64,000 nt of DNA from Lachnospiraceae bacterium (GTDB lineage: Bacteria; Bacillota; Clostridia; Lachnospirales; Lachnospiraceae): the NCBI GenBank assembly GCA_022510565.1, contig JAFLTE010000010.1:42627-106626 (forward strand). Reading direction: 5' to 3'. Below the pieces are notes generated by a model. It saw nothing but the letters and a program-made list of their open reading frames with translations. It did not search any database and was not told the origin of the DNA. Below, piece after piece: positions 47,201-55,517 of the stretch (positions within the stretch are counted from its first letter, which is position 1; each line of letters opens with the position of its first letter). Made by a program: the position numbers and the translations under genes.

Positions 47201-48190
47201 TTTCGTAAATGCCCTTGCATATGTCATATTTTCGTTGGGAATGTCTCCTGACATAAAAGAGCTTGCCACAATTGCCTGCACTGCGTCCTCTGTGTGGTAA
47301 GACGCATTATAGGTAAGTTGTTCAAACTGGAAAATAGAGGACTCTGTCAGGAAATTTCTTGGGTCCATATAATAACGCAGTATTCCTTCAGAAGCATAAC
47401 TCCATCCCGACTGCTTGGTTGCCCCGTTTTTCCATGAAGCGGGTTTAGAACTGCTAATCCAGCTCTTGTCCCCAAGTTCGTTGGAAACCGCCGTATTGAA
47501 ATCCAATGCGGTCTCCATTTTAACAAAAATCCAATTTGGATATTTCTGTTTCAACGCGAGAAGTGCATTCTGATAAGACGCCGGAAACTGGTTGACATCC
47601 GGGTAATCGGAAAGAGTCATAGTCGGCATTGACATTGTCACCGGCTTATTCGCCTGACCTTCGTCTGCCACTTCCTCTACATATTCATCCGTCCACTCCA
47701 GAAATATTTCATCCGAAGTCGCCAGATATTTTTCTTCAATGAAACCGGTGTAAGATTTTTCTTCCTGATACAGCGACACCTTATACCATACGCCGCCGTC
47801 TTCATCCATATCAACATTCTCAATCTGAACCGTCTGACCGCTTGTCACGAAAACCACTCCGTGGCCATCCTGAGAAGGACTGTCCTTAATCTCGTATTTG
47901 TCACACAGATATACAAGGGCCAGAATGCTTTTATGCTCTGTGATTGCCTGGAGTTCTTCCTGCGCCGTCTCCAAATCTTCTATCGGCATCGGAAGTTCTT
48001 CTTCCACGCTCTCTGCCGCAGTTTCTGATTTTTCCTCAGATTCGTTCTCCTCTTCCATAGGCTCAACGGCTGTCTCCTGCGTCTTACTTTCCGTCGCCAT
48101 GCTTATCATAGGTTGTCCGAACATGACGCTCACCGCCACTAGGTATGCTATTATTCTAATCCATATTTTCGTATATCTTTTCTTTTTCAT
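44234..48190 (-). CDS. Large surface glucosaminidase with Big2 domain, GST-rich linker, membrane anchor and acidic cytoplasmic tail
   Basis: This 1318-residue protein has a signal peptide (residues 1-33), an acidic linker and an SH3-like segment. A glucosaminidase domain follows (about 190-460; WIFVKMETALDFNTAVSNE, YYMDPRNFLTESSIFQFEQL, and VSPFHLASRVLQEQGTNG). Then come Ig-like/Big2 domains (about 480-700) and a linker of nearly pure Gly/Ser/Thr/Asn (about 725-1000). A further extracellular domain, a transmembrane helix (WLLLGVLILLILAGAGYGGYYF) and a highly acidic tail of about 130 residues complete it. Glucosaminidases cut glycan strands of peptidoglycan during growth. The tail repeats DDWIED(D/E)(E/D)W three times. 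The anchor and tail are unusual for this family. Confidence 0.85.
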   Translation of the reverse strand: MKKKRYTKIWIRIIAYLVAVSVMFGQPMISMATESKTQETAVEPMEEENESEEKSETAAESVEEELPMPIEDLETAQEELQAITEHKSILALVYLCDKYEIKDSPSQDGHGVVFVTSGQTVQIENVDMDEDGGVWYKVSLYQEEKSYTGFIEEKYLATSDEIFLEWTDEYVEEVADEGQANKPVTMSMPTMTLSDYPDVNQFPASYQNALLALKQKYPNWIFVKMETALDFNTAVSNELGDKSWISSSKPASWKNGATKQSGWSYASEGILRYYMDPRNFLTESSIFQFEQLTYNASYHTEDAVQAIVASSFMSGDIPNENMTYARAFTKIGEELKVSPFHLASRVLQEQGTNGTSPLISGTYTGYEGYYNYFNVGASGKDIELIVKGLTEAKNRGWDTRYKSLYGGASIIGQNYILRGQDTLYLQKFNVSSNSTYEHQYMQNIMAPASEAPNIKKAYSNTGSLNNSFVFKIPVYSNMPASACSQPETTDEITLNKSSISSLAVDKTEKIIPYVNGSKVDSVKDMTFSSNNTNVATVDAQGIIKAISPGTATITCSRSGAAGASCTVTVVKAEPVVDTPVLSPVVYKEGLKLSDISLPEGWSWSNGDTLLAAGTDSYPAVYTPEDITRYLTVTRQIGLKVSQAIPSCDVPENLTAKLGSKLGSISLPKGFVWESDEEIILDKVGEQKFYLSYYPSDRNYFELMHIPVIVRVIGDYTEPENPDDEAGSLPGGGDDKGNTGGNNSGSTGSSGTGSGSGSTGNSGTGSGSGSTGNSGTGSGSGSTGSGTGSDSGSSDTGNSGSGSGSNAGGGNSSGSGNSGSSDNGTGSGSSGSTGGTGSGNVGESGSAGSGNSGESSSPKNEGPSVDNTPNGSSGAGNTENNTGNGNSGNTQNSGSTENNGNNNSSSNNTSSGSNTDNTNSTDSGNGTNIGSSQAGSHTPDSNATPNNSGSDNSNAANTNNGITTGNSSTANTNNSGTSNNNAAGSSSSAPLSPNTDSAAENAAVENKDKEEPIYERPSIIMDMEDVSILTEEMLQMAKEQNIDLILTMNDRAKWHVNVNSDIDNFSDVDMNVLFQNGVIPQELLEDTAGENEYMEFSLAHDGPFGFSAELVIALNPEDCGRYANLFYFDSDAEKLDFICASMIDENGYARFSMEHASSYVIIISDYPMTDVIYSDTESGFKAGWLLLGVLILLILAGAGYGGYYFWRKQQEEDEDEDDEEYEDDSEEEIIELSAKEMKGLTVYDAATDAVQEAADTESAEDDWIEDEDWQEPEEADKPDAYADDHAEDDWIEDDEWDISNDWMEDDEWEKKRSINKTAV
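45846..45953. repeat. Three tandem 36-bp repeats inside the GST-rich linker
   Basis: Units start at 45846, 45882 and 45918, with a partial fourth at 45954. Each encodes a 12-residue Gly/Ser/Thr/Asn unit on the minus strand. The copies are nearly identical, so length variation by slippage or recombination is likely. Confidence 0.9.
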
Positions 48191-48244
48191 TAGTATGGTA
48201 TCCCTTTCACAATTGTCAGCAACATGACGTTAATGTTCTGTAAT

Positions 48245-48307
48245 GATTTACCATAATTAACACATTATGTCAACATAACTATACTATAAACAGCTCTATT
48301 ATGTCAA
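48245..48307 (-). promoter_or_regulatory. Tandem promoters of the surface glucosaminidase gene
   Basis: Two copies of TTGACATAAT occur on the minus strand. The distal one (48302-48307) has TATAGT at 48278-48283 (18-base spacer); the proximal one (48268-48273) has TAAATC at 48245-48250 (17-base spacer). They lie in the 245-base divergent gap before degV, which otherwise shows no gene. Confidence 0.6.
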
Positions 48308-48364
48308 CTATTTTAGGCAATACTATCAAATTTACGTCTTCCGTATACTATCGACTGATTCCGC

Positions 48365-48393
48365 TTGAAAAAAATTTTTAATTTCAGTATGAT
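48365..48393 (+). promoter_or_regulatory. Promoter of degV
   Basis: TTGAAA (48365-48370) and TATGAT (48388-48393) are separated by 17 bases and lie about 43 bases before the degV ATG. Confidence 0.7.
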
Positions 48394-48435
48394 AAGTAGT
48401 GTGTAAATAGTTGTTTGTTATAGGGGGAATATTCC

Positions 48436-49323
48436 ATGCTGCATATTATTACGGATTCCGCAAGCGATTTACCTAAAGATTATATAGAGCAGCATAAGCT
48501 GCACGTGATACCGACACCGGTGGTGATTGACGATGTCGATTACTTTGACGGGAAAACCGTTCAAACAGAAGAATTTTATAATATATTGGATGATATCAAG
48601 CGTGATGTTAAAACTTATCACATCAATCCCGCCATGTTTACGGAGGCATTTCTGCCTTACGCACAAGCCGGAGACAGCGTTATATACCTGTGTTTTTCCA
48701 CGGGAATTGCCGGGACCTTCAATGCTGCAAATATTGCTCTTTCCAATGTACGGGAGGATTATCCTGACTTTGACTTGACGATTGTTGACTCCAAGTGTGC
48801 CTCTGCGGGCTTTGGTCTTGTGGTCAGCAAGTTGATTACTATGCTGGAAAAAGGGGCATCCAAGGAAGAAATCCTGGATGCCGCAGATTATTATATATCC
48901 CATATTAAGCACGTTTTTACAGTGCAAACGCTCGCTTATCTGATCAAGGGCGGACGACTCACCAAGTTCAAGGGGACTCTGGCTGAGACCTTAGACATGA
49001 AACCCGTCCTGATTGTCAATGAGGAAGGTGCTCTGTCAGTAGTGAAAACCGTGCGTGGCAGAAAGAAAGCGCTGCGCTACCTTATCGAATATGCCAAAGA
49101 AAGCGGATGCCAAAACGGAGAGGGTACAGTTGCCCTCTGCCACGGAGAAGACATGGCTTCTCTCGATTTCGTGAATACTATGGTCCAGGAAACTTTTCAT
49201 CCGAAACAAACTATAATCTCTGTTGTGGGTTGCGCTATCGGTGCGCATACAGGCAGGGGAATCGTAGGCTTTTGCTTCTTTGACACCGATGATGGCAAAT
49301 ACGCAGGTTATTTCCGTGACTGA
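48436..49323 (+). CDS. DegV family fatty-acid-binding protein
   Basis: This 295-residue protein has the two-domain DegV fold: IITDSASDLPKDYIEQH at the start, a FYNILDD segment, LCFSTGIAGTFNAANIA near residue 95 (fatty-acid carboxylate contact region), VDSKCASAGFGLVV, and VQTLAYLIKGGRLTK near 155. DegV/FakB proteins present fatty acids to the kinase FakA for phospholipid synthesis. No fakA is in the window. The gene has its own promoter and GGGGG-type ribosome site (TAGGGGGAATATTCC). Confidence 0.93.
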   Translation: MLHIITDSASDLPKDYIEQHKLHVIPTPVVIDDVDYFDGKTVQTEEFYNILDDIKRDVKTYHINPAMFTEAFLPYAQAGDSVIYLCFSTGIAGTFNAANIALSNVREDYPDFDLTIVDSKCASAGFGLVVSKLITMLEKGASKEEILDAADYYISHIKHVFTVQTLAYLIKGGRLTKFKGTLAETLDMKPVLIVNEEGALSVVKTVRGRKKALRYLIEYAKESGCQNGEGTVALCHGEDMASLDFVNTMVQETFHPKQTIISVVGCAIGAHTGRGIVGFCFFDTDDGKYAGYFRD

Positions 49324-49332
49324 TACATTTAA

Positions 49333-51003
49333 TCATTCTGCCACATCCCAATTCTGGATATCGTTAAACAGCCCGTATACCCTCGGTTCCGCACCGATGA
49401 CACGATTGTTGACCACGCTCATTGCACTGATGACATAAGCAGAAAACATCGGCACATCCTGCTGCATCTTTCTGTCTATGACTGAATAACATGCTCCGAT
49501 TTCCTTCGCATCATTAAGTAGCTGTGTTCTCCCCAACACTTCTGCTATTTCTTCATCGTAATATCCCGTCCAGCTCTCATCTCCGCTCAATAACCACTGA
49601 ACATCCGTATAGGGATCGATAGGCGCATAAACGTATTGAACCGCCATCAGGTCATAGTCTGTAGTGCCCGCCACCGACTGCATAAGCGTAGCGAGGTCTG
49701 TCGGAATAACCTCTGCATTGATGCCAATCTGTGCCCATTGTTCCACTATGGACTGTACACCGTTGAGAAAAGTACTGTCTCCGGAATTCACATAAAACCG
49801 GAGTACGCGTGTGCTGTCCCAACCGGCAACTTCCAGCAGCTCCTGTGCTTTTTGCGGGTCATACTCCACAGGCTGAACAGATGCGTCATAATACGGACTT
49901 GCAGAAGACAAGAAACCTTCCGTCACTTCGCCGTGTCCTTTCAGTAACCTGTCCACTAACTGCTGTCTGTCAATACCATAGAGAAGCGCCTGCCGCACTC
50001 TCTCATCCGGAAGGTTAGCTGTCTGAATAAATACCGACTGATTCGTTATCGGCAGACAGTAGGTTGCTCTCACATTTTTCAATCTCTCTATACTCTCATA
50101 TTCTTCCTGCGGAATCGTCGTCATCGTGGGCTCGGTCATATCAATTCTACCCGACTGCAATTCAGAATAAATCTGACTCCCTTCCACAATCTTAATATTC
50201 AGCTTATCAATCTTAGGCGCACCCTTCCAATAATCAGCGTTTGCTGCATAGGAAATATAGTTCCCCGGTACGTAGCTCGTTAAAAAATAAGGTCCGCTGA
50301 TGACATCAGGTTTATTGAACCAGGTATCGGATGTCAGCTCATCCTCATCAATTTTCTCTATAATATGTTTGGGCATAATATACAGATATCTTCCGTAACT
50401 ATTCTGAAAAGTCGTCAATCCCATAGGTTGCTTGGTGGTAAATTGTATCGTCTTCTCATCCAACACGTCTAGACCATCCATGGAGGAAGCGCCTGCTTCG
50501 ACAAAACCTGTCTCGTCGTCAGTGCCCTCAAAAACGTACAATGAGAGCATAGTATTCCCTACAATGGGGCTTGCATAGCGCAGCACAGAATACTCCACAT
50601 CGTATGCCGTAACGGGTTTACCGTCAGACCATGTGGCATTGTCGTCTATATGTACAATAAAGTGTATGTTATCCTCCGTCGTAATCGAGTCTGCTATCAT
50701 ATCCTGAAAATTCATATTTTCGTCCAACTCTACTAAAGGCAGAAAAAATAAACCCACAGCATATTTCACAATCTCCGTCTGGTCGATCACAAACGGGTTG
50801 ATATCGGTAAAACTGTCAGTCACACCGATGTTGATAATCTTTTCTCCTTCCACTGCTACCGATGGCCCCGCATCCACGTCGCTCACTTCGTAATCCGTCT
50901 GATTCGAAGCCAAACGACTGTCCAAGATGCCGCACGCCGTCACTGTGCTTATTAACACAAGCGTAAGCAGCAGACATATCAGTCTCTTTGCAATCATCCT
51001 CAT
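49333..51003 (-). CDS. Oligopeptide ABC transporter substrate-binding lipoprotein
   Basis: This 556-residue protein has a signal peptide with lipobox TVTAC (Cys24) and the SBP_bac_5 (OppA/DppA) fold: DNATWSDGKPVTAYDVEYS near residue 127, RVRQALLYGIDRQQLV near 345, and a C-terminal YVYAPIDPYTDVQW segment. It captures peptides or similar solutes outside the membrane for an ABC importer. No permease or ATPase genes adjoin it, so it may serve a distant importer. The ATG follows GGAGGGAAC. Confidence 0.92.
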   Translation of the reverse strand: MRMIAKRLICLLLTLVLISTVTACGILDSRLASNQTDYEVSDVDAGPSVAVEGEKIINIGVTDSFTDINPFVIDQTEIVKYAVGLFFLPLVELDENMNFQDMIADSITTEDNIHFIVHIDDNATWSDGKPVTAYDVEYSVLRYASPIVGNTMLSLYVFEGTDDETGFVEAGASSMDGLDVLDEKTIQFTTKQPMGLTTFQNSYGRYLYIMPKHIIEKIDEDELTSDTWFNKPDVISGPYFLTSYVPGNYISYAANADYWKGAPKIDKLNIKIVEGSQIYSELQSGRIDMTEPTMTTIPQEEYESIERLKNVRATYCLPITNQSVFIQTANLPDERVRQALLYGIDRQQLVDRLLKGHGEVTEGFLSSASPYYDASVQPVEYDPQKAQELLEVAGWDSTRVLRFYVNSGDSTFLNGVQSIVEQWAQIGINAEVIPTDLATLMQSVAGTTDYDLMAVQYVYAPIDPYTDVQWLLSGDESWTGYYDEEIAEVLGRTQLLNDAKEIGACYSVIDRKMQQDVPMFSAYVISAMSVVNNRVIGAEPRVYGLFNDIQNWDVAE

Positions 51004-51090
51004 ATTTTGTTCCCTCCATACGGAAGTGCTTCCCCTTTTTCATACCGGTTAGTTTTATCAGTATAGCACAACGGAGCGAGTGAATGCAAT

Positions 51091-51117
51091 AAAACAGGGG
51101 CAGTTTAATACTGCCCC
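51091..51117 (-). terminator. Terminator of spoVT
   Basis: GGGGCAGT pairs with ACTGCCCC, and on the minus strand TTTTATT follows, just after the spoVT stop. Confidence 0.8.
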
Positions 51118-51126
51118 GTCCTTCTA

Positions 51127-51669
51127 TTACTGCTCCATCTGTCTGCCGAGGAAACCGGCAGCAGATTGAATCAACTTCTGCTCTACTTCTCCCATTTTGG
51201 ATTTATGATCTGTCTCCAGAAGAAGCACCGATCCGATTACGTCTCCCTCACATATAATAGGGCTGATTGCCTCGTGGTGAACCTCATCCTGATCGTTGCT
51301 GACCTGAATAAAATTACGGTCGCCTTTCGCTGCAATAACGCTCTCCCGGTGATTGATTTTATCTTCCAGTTCCTTGCTGATGGACTTGCCAAGCATATTT
51401 TTCATACCGCCTGCCACGGCAATAAACTGGTCTCTGTCAGAAATCATTGCAATGTGCCCCGACACCTGTGCCATACTTTCTGCATACTGCTTTGCAAACG
51501 TCCCCATCTCGCCTATAGGCGAATACTTCTTGAGTATAATCTCTCCCTCTCTATCAGTAAAGATCTCGAGCGGATCTGATTCCCTTATGCGGAGCGTCCT
51601 GCGAATCTCCTTCGGAATCACAATTCTTCCCAAATCATCTATTCTTCTAACAATACCTGTCGCCTTCAT
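51127..51669 (-). CDS. spoVT: Stage V sporulation regulator SpoVT
   Basis: This 180-residue DNA-binding protein has an N-terminal AbrB-type swapped-hairpin domain (MKATGIVRRIDDLGRIVIPK, residues 1-50) and a C-terminal GAF domain (about 55-175). Length and sequence match SpoVT, the forespore regulator acting under sigma-G in spore maturation. It is a single gene with its own terminator. Its presence supports a sporulating clostridial host. Confidence 0.95.
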   Translation of the reverse strand: MKATGIVRRIDDLGRIVIPKEIRRTLRIRESDPLEIFTDREGEIILKKYSPIGEMGTFAKQYAESMAQVSGHIAMISDRDQFIAVAGGMKNMLGKSISKELEDKINHRESVIAAKGDRNFIQVSNDQDEVHHEAISPIICEGDVIGSVLLLETDHKSKMGEVEQKLIQSAAGFLGRQMEQ

Positions 51670-51806
51670 ATCATATAACCTCCATCTGCAAATCGTAACC
51701 GAACGGCTACGTTAATATTTTCATTGATTTTATGCTTTTACTATTATTTGTAAAGCAGGAAATTATATGCATATAAATGGCGAATTTAGGTCGCGGATAA
51801 TTCTTC

Positions 51807-52988
51807 CTATTTTTTTACGCCCTTTGCTCCCGACAAGTTCGCATTCTGCAAAATATTGCTGTCAAAGGAAGTGAGCACACTCTTTTCCTCCCGCTCACGT
51901 TTCAGTGCAAGCTGAACCATATCGTCGAGCAGTTCCGCATATGGTTTATCTAAAGCTTCCCACAGATAGAAAGCAAGCGAACCGGGAATCGGATTAATCT
52001 CATTGACATACACCTGCTCCGTATCACGGTCAATCATAAAATCAATCCTGGACACGCCGTTACAGTTCAAAACCTGGAATGTCCTGACTGCCATCTGTCG
52101 AATCTCCTCACGTTTTTCCGGTGTCAGATTCGCAGGCAGCTCTCTCTTAGCGGTACGCATTCCTTCTGAACCACTCTTGTCACCTGCTACATATTTATCT
52201 TCATAACTCAAAATTTCGTCACTGGATATCGGCTCCTCACATTCCGATGCTTGTGCCTGCTCGTAATCGCCAAGCACCGCACAGTTAATCTCCCGTAAAT
52301 TTGTAATGGCATGCTCAACCAGAACTCTTGCCCCGAATGTGAACGCATACTCCAAAGCTTCCCTCAGTGCTTCGCGGTCTTTCGCCACCTTAATACCCAC
52401 ACTGGAACCGAGATTAACAGGTTTCACAATAACGGGATAACTGATTCTAGTCTCTACTTTATTGTATGCGGCTTCCTCATCCCGCTCATACTCCTTAACA
52501 TTCAGAGTCACACAGTCCAGCACGGGAATGTCGTTATCCTTAAGTACGGTCTTCATTACATACTTATCCATTGTTACGGCAGATGCCGCCACATCACAGC
52601 CCACGAGCGGAATGTTGTAGTGGCGTAAGAATCCTTGAAAAGATCCGTCCTCTACATTGGCACCGTGTACGACAGGAAATGCCACATCAATCTGTGCCAC
52701 CACGGAATTACCAATCTTCTTGGCAGGATACCGTATCAACTGCACCTTTCCCTGCTCGCACATGAAGAATACTCTGATGCTCTTCTGCAAAAGAGCCGGA
52801 ATGTTTTTATAATTAGAAATATCTCCGATTGCCTCTCCCGTATATAGTTCATTATCTTTAGTGATATAGATGGGAATGGGCTCGTACTTATCCCTGTTAA
52901 AAGAATTGTACGCCTGCAGTCCGGAGATTACCGACACCTCATGTTCCACGCTCTTACCACCAAAAAATACACCTACTCGAATTTTCAT
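51807..52988 (-). CDS. ddl: D-alanine--D-alanine ligase
   Basis: This 393-residue ATP-grasp enzyme joins two D-alanines for peptidoglycan precursors. It has FGGKSVEHEVSVISG at the N-terminus, MDKYVMKTVLKDNDIPV, VKPVNLGSSVGI, the omega-loop YEDKYVAGD segment and the metal-binding NEINPIPGSL. The tyrosine of the omega loop fits Ala-Ala rather than D-lactate ligases. It is 12 bases after the MurF-like gene, so the product of this gene is made next to the enzyme that uses D-Ala-D-Ala. It is about 30 residues longer than typical Ddl at the C-terminus. Confidence 0.94.
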   Translation of the reverse strand: MKIRVGVFFGGKSVEHEVSVISGLQAYNSFNRDKYEPIPIYITKDNELYTGEAIGDISNYKNIPALLQKSIRVFFMCEQGKVQLIRYPAKKIGNSVVAQIDVAFPVVHGANVEDGSFQGFLRHYNIPLVGCDVAASAVTMDKYVMKTVLKDNDIPVLDCVTLNVKEYERDEEAAYNKVETRISYPVIVKPVNLGSSVGIKVAKDREALREALEYAFTFGARVLVEHAITNLREINCAVLGDYEQAQASECEEPISSDEILSYEDKYVAGDKSGSEGMRTAKRELPANLTPEKREEIRQMAVRTFQVLNCNGVSRIDFMIDRDTEQVYVNEINPIPGSLAFYLWEALDKPYAELLDDMVQLALKREREEKSVLTSFDSNILQNANLSGAKGVKK

Positions 52989-53000
52989 TTTTTTCCCCTT

Positions 53001-54590
53001 TTATGCATAGTTATCCGGTAAATCATTTTCGATGAGAACCACTTTCTGTTTCTCGTCGGGTATTGCATTGACCATCTGAAAAGCTTCCTGCAAAGTATCT
53101 ACTACAATCATTTTACCGCCCGCAAATCCTGCCTCTTTCAGACCGTCCTGAATGGGTTTCGTCTGCTCCTTGCCGACTAACACCGCATAGTCACATTTAT
53201 CGGCTGCGTACACGCCCACTTCTTTATTCTCTTCATACTGCCTTTCACCTAGTTCCACCATGCCGGGAGTCATAAGGATACGCAGTTCTTTAAACATAGC
53301 AAGCGTGTCAAGGGCTGCTTTAAATCCACTCTTGTTGGAGTTGTAACTATCATCTAAAATAATCCGGTTCCCCTGCTTAACAAGCTGCAGTCTGTGCGGT
53401 ACGCTCTCCAACTGTTTTACCGGATAGCGCAGCTTCTCCATGGGAATCCCAAGCGTATGTGCCACAGCAATGGCACCTGCTATATTCTGGACATTATGGG
53501 TGCCCACAAGGTGAGTGTGAAACTCATATTCGTCTCCCTTTTCATCCCGCACTTTAAAAGACGAACCGCTTGACGACACCGCGATATCATAAGCCTTGTA
53601 TGAGATATCATCTCCCACAGTACCATAGCTTACGACATTTTTATCAATCCTATGTGTCCGAATATAATCATTATCATAATTTAGGAACACCTTGCCGTCT
53701 GCCGGTACAGCGTCCGCCAACTCAAATTTCGTGGAGATGATATTTTCAATCGTATGGAAACTCTGCAAATGCTGTGGACCGATTGAAGTGATAATGCCAT
53801 AACTCGGATGAACCAAATCACAGATTTCTTTGATATCCCCCACTTCTCTTGCTCCCATTTCGCAGACGAATATCTCATGGAAGGGCTTCATTTGTTCCCT
53901 GATCGTCCTGACAACACCCAATGTGGTATTATAATTCCCCGGCGTATGCAGTACATTATACTGTACAGACAACAGTTTACCTAAAAAATATTTGACACTT
54001 GTCTTGCCATAACTTCCGGTCACGCCGATAATTGTCAAGTTCGGCATTTCTCTAAGGATACGCACAGCATCATTAATATAATGTCTATCTATCGCCTGCT
54101 CCACAGGTCTGTTAATCAGATTCACCAACAGAATCAGAAAGGGCTGTAAAATAAACAGTACAAGCAAAACAGCCTCACATACCCGGATTCTGTACTCACC
54201 CGTAAAAAGTGCAAGCAAGACCGCAACCACATAAATAAGAAACGTGGTGATTAGCATACGCTTCACCCTATTAGTATATACCAGAGGCTTTTTAGCCGGT
54301 TGCGGCTTATTGACCAATATGAGCATTATGTTCATCACGCACGCGGCTATCACACATCCTCTGTTTCCTATCAGTACGAGGGGAAGAGCTATGACAGCAT
54401 ACAGACACTTCCCGAGCAGTCTGCCTATGTTACTGTGTACCTGCATCCATTCCATGTACTCTCTCGGTTTATAAGAGTTCTGTTGGAACATATGCACAAT
54501 GTAGCGCTCATACCGGACGGTTCCCATAACAAAGAGAACGCACCATACGGCCACCTGAATTATACTAAGCATTTCATTCATATCAAACAT
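53001..54590 (-). CDS. Mur ligase (MurF type) with N-terminal membrane domain
   Basis: This 529-residue protein adds about four hydrophobic helices (about residues 8-24, 62-94, 112-129, 137-157) before a Mur ligase core. The ATP loop GVTGSYGKTSVK is at 189-200. Then come CEMGAREVGDI, SIGPQHLQSF and LDDSYNSNKSGFKAALD, typical of the MurF/MurC fold. MurF adds D-Ala-D-Ala to UDP-MurNAc-tripeptide. Context with ddl supports this role, but the membrane part and the short C-terminus separate it from classical MurF (about 450 residues, soluble). The start region lacks a clear ribosome site. Confidence 0.85.
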   Translation of the reverse strand: MFDMNEMLSIIQVAVWCVLFVMGTVRYERYIVHMFQQNSYKPREYMEWMQVHSNIGRLLGKCLYAVIALPLVLIGNRGCVIAACVMNIMLILVNKPQPAKKPLVYTNRVKRMLITTFLIYVVAVLLALFTGEYRIRVCEAVLLVLFILQPFLILLVNLINRPVEQAIDRHYINDAVRILREMPNLTIIGVTGSYGKTSVKYFLGKLLSVQYNVLHTPGNYNTTLGVVRTIREQMKPFHEIFVCEMGAREVGDIKEICDLVHPSYGIITSIGPQHLQSFHTIENIISTKFELADAVPADGKVFLNYDNDYIRTHRIDKNVVSYGTVGDDISYKAYDIAVSSSGSSFKVRDEKGDEYEFHTHLVGTHNVQNIAGAIAVAHTLGIPMEKLRYPVKQLESVPHRLQLVKQGNRIILDDSYNSNKSGFKAALDTLAMFKELRILMTPGMVELGERQYEENKEVGVYAADKCDYAVLVGKEQTKPIQDGLKEAGFAGGKMIVVDTLQEAFQMVNAIPDEKQKVVLIENDLPDNYA

Positions 54591-54632
54591 ATCTTATTAC
54601 CGTCTTGCCTCTATGATCCTGTTCAAATAATT

Positions 54633-55397
54633 TTAGGCAAAAAATGCCGTCAGTGCCGCATGTACCTTCGGTGCCTGCTCCGCAAAAGAAAAATGTCCCG
54701 CGCCCTCGCACACTACAAGTCCCGCGTCCGGAATCAGCTCCTCCATCCTCTTGGCATCGGACAACGGTGTAGCTGTATCCAAATCGCCCCATATAAGCAG
54801 TGTAGGGCATGTTACCAGATGCATAAACGGCTCTAAATCTTCATTTACAACCTTCACAAGTGTTGCACGCATTGTCGGAGTTGCACTGTTATAATCTGCC
54901 GAGCCACGTCTGCGTCTCATATTATCCACTGCGTCGGGATAGAGAAAATGCAGCACCTTCGTACTCATAACCGCCCGTCCGATTTTATAAAGCCGAAGGC
55001 TCACTTTCTGTCGAAAACTCTTCTTGGGCAGGATACCTGCACTGTCGATCAGCACTGCCTTTTCAATCGTAAAAGGAAGATTTTCTCTGGCATTCATTTT
55101 AAAAAATACTCTGCCGCCAAAAGAATGCACCACGACACTGAATTTCGTCAACCCGAAGGCTGCAATAAATTTAATAACAAAATCTACATAGCCGTCCACG
55201 CACCACGGCTCGGGCGGTTCCGATGTCTTACCAAATCCTGGCATATCAAGTGCAATAACCCTGTGATTCTGCGACAGCACTTGGACAATGCCCGCATACA
55301 AGGTAATATTGGCTCCCCAGCCGTGCAGTAGAAGCACAATTTCGCCTTCGCCTTCGTCTATATAGTTTACCGCAATCGAATCAATCTTCTTAACCAC
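54633..55397 (-). CDS. Alpha/beta hydrolase
   Basis: This 254-residue alpha/beta-fold enzyme has the oxyanion region HGWGANITLY, nucleophile VVVHSFGGRV (Ser), acid IWGDLDTATPL (Asp) and base GAGHFSF (His). The complete catalytic triad implies an esterase- or peptidase-like activity, substrate unknown. I start at the GTG at 55397, which has GGAGAG just upstream; the longer reading begins at a TTG without a ribosome site. It is the first gene of a hydrolase, MurF-like, ddl run (gaps of 42 and 12 bases), suggesting a cell-wall link. Confidence 0.85.
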   Translation of the reverse strand: MVKKIDSIAVNYIDEGEGEIVLLLHGWGANITLYAGIVQVLSQNHRVIALDMPGFGKTSEPPEPWCVDGYVDFVIKFIAAFGLTKFSVVVHSFGGRVFFKMNARENLPFTIEKAVLIDSAGILPKKSFRQKVSLRLYKIGRAVMSTKVLHFLYPDAVDNMRRRRGSADYNSATPTMRATLVKVVNEDLEPFMHLVTCPTLLIWGDLDTATPLSDAKRMEELIPDAGLVVCEGAGHFSFAEQAPKVHAALTAFFA

Positions 55398-55517
55398 AAT
55401 CTCTCCACGCACTGTTCGGAAGTCAAGCAATAACTATCATATACCTATGCCCGAACCTTGACAATTATGTTACTGCCTCCCATTGTGCAAAAAATGCTCA
55501 CCCAGCTCAGTATATTC

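Noticed and set aside
51807..52988. Van-type D-Ala-D-Lac or D-Ala-D-Ser ligase
   Set aside because: Omega-loop tyrosine and cell-wall neighbours fit ordinary Ddl; no vanH, vanX, vanT or vanRS genes are nearby.
54633..55430. Longer hydrolase reading from a TTG at 55430
   Set aside because: No ribosome site; the GTG at 55397 has GGAGAG and gives the normal fold start.
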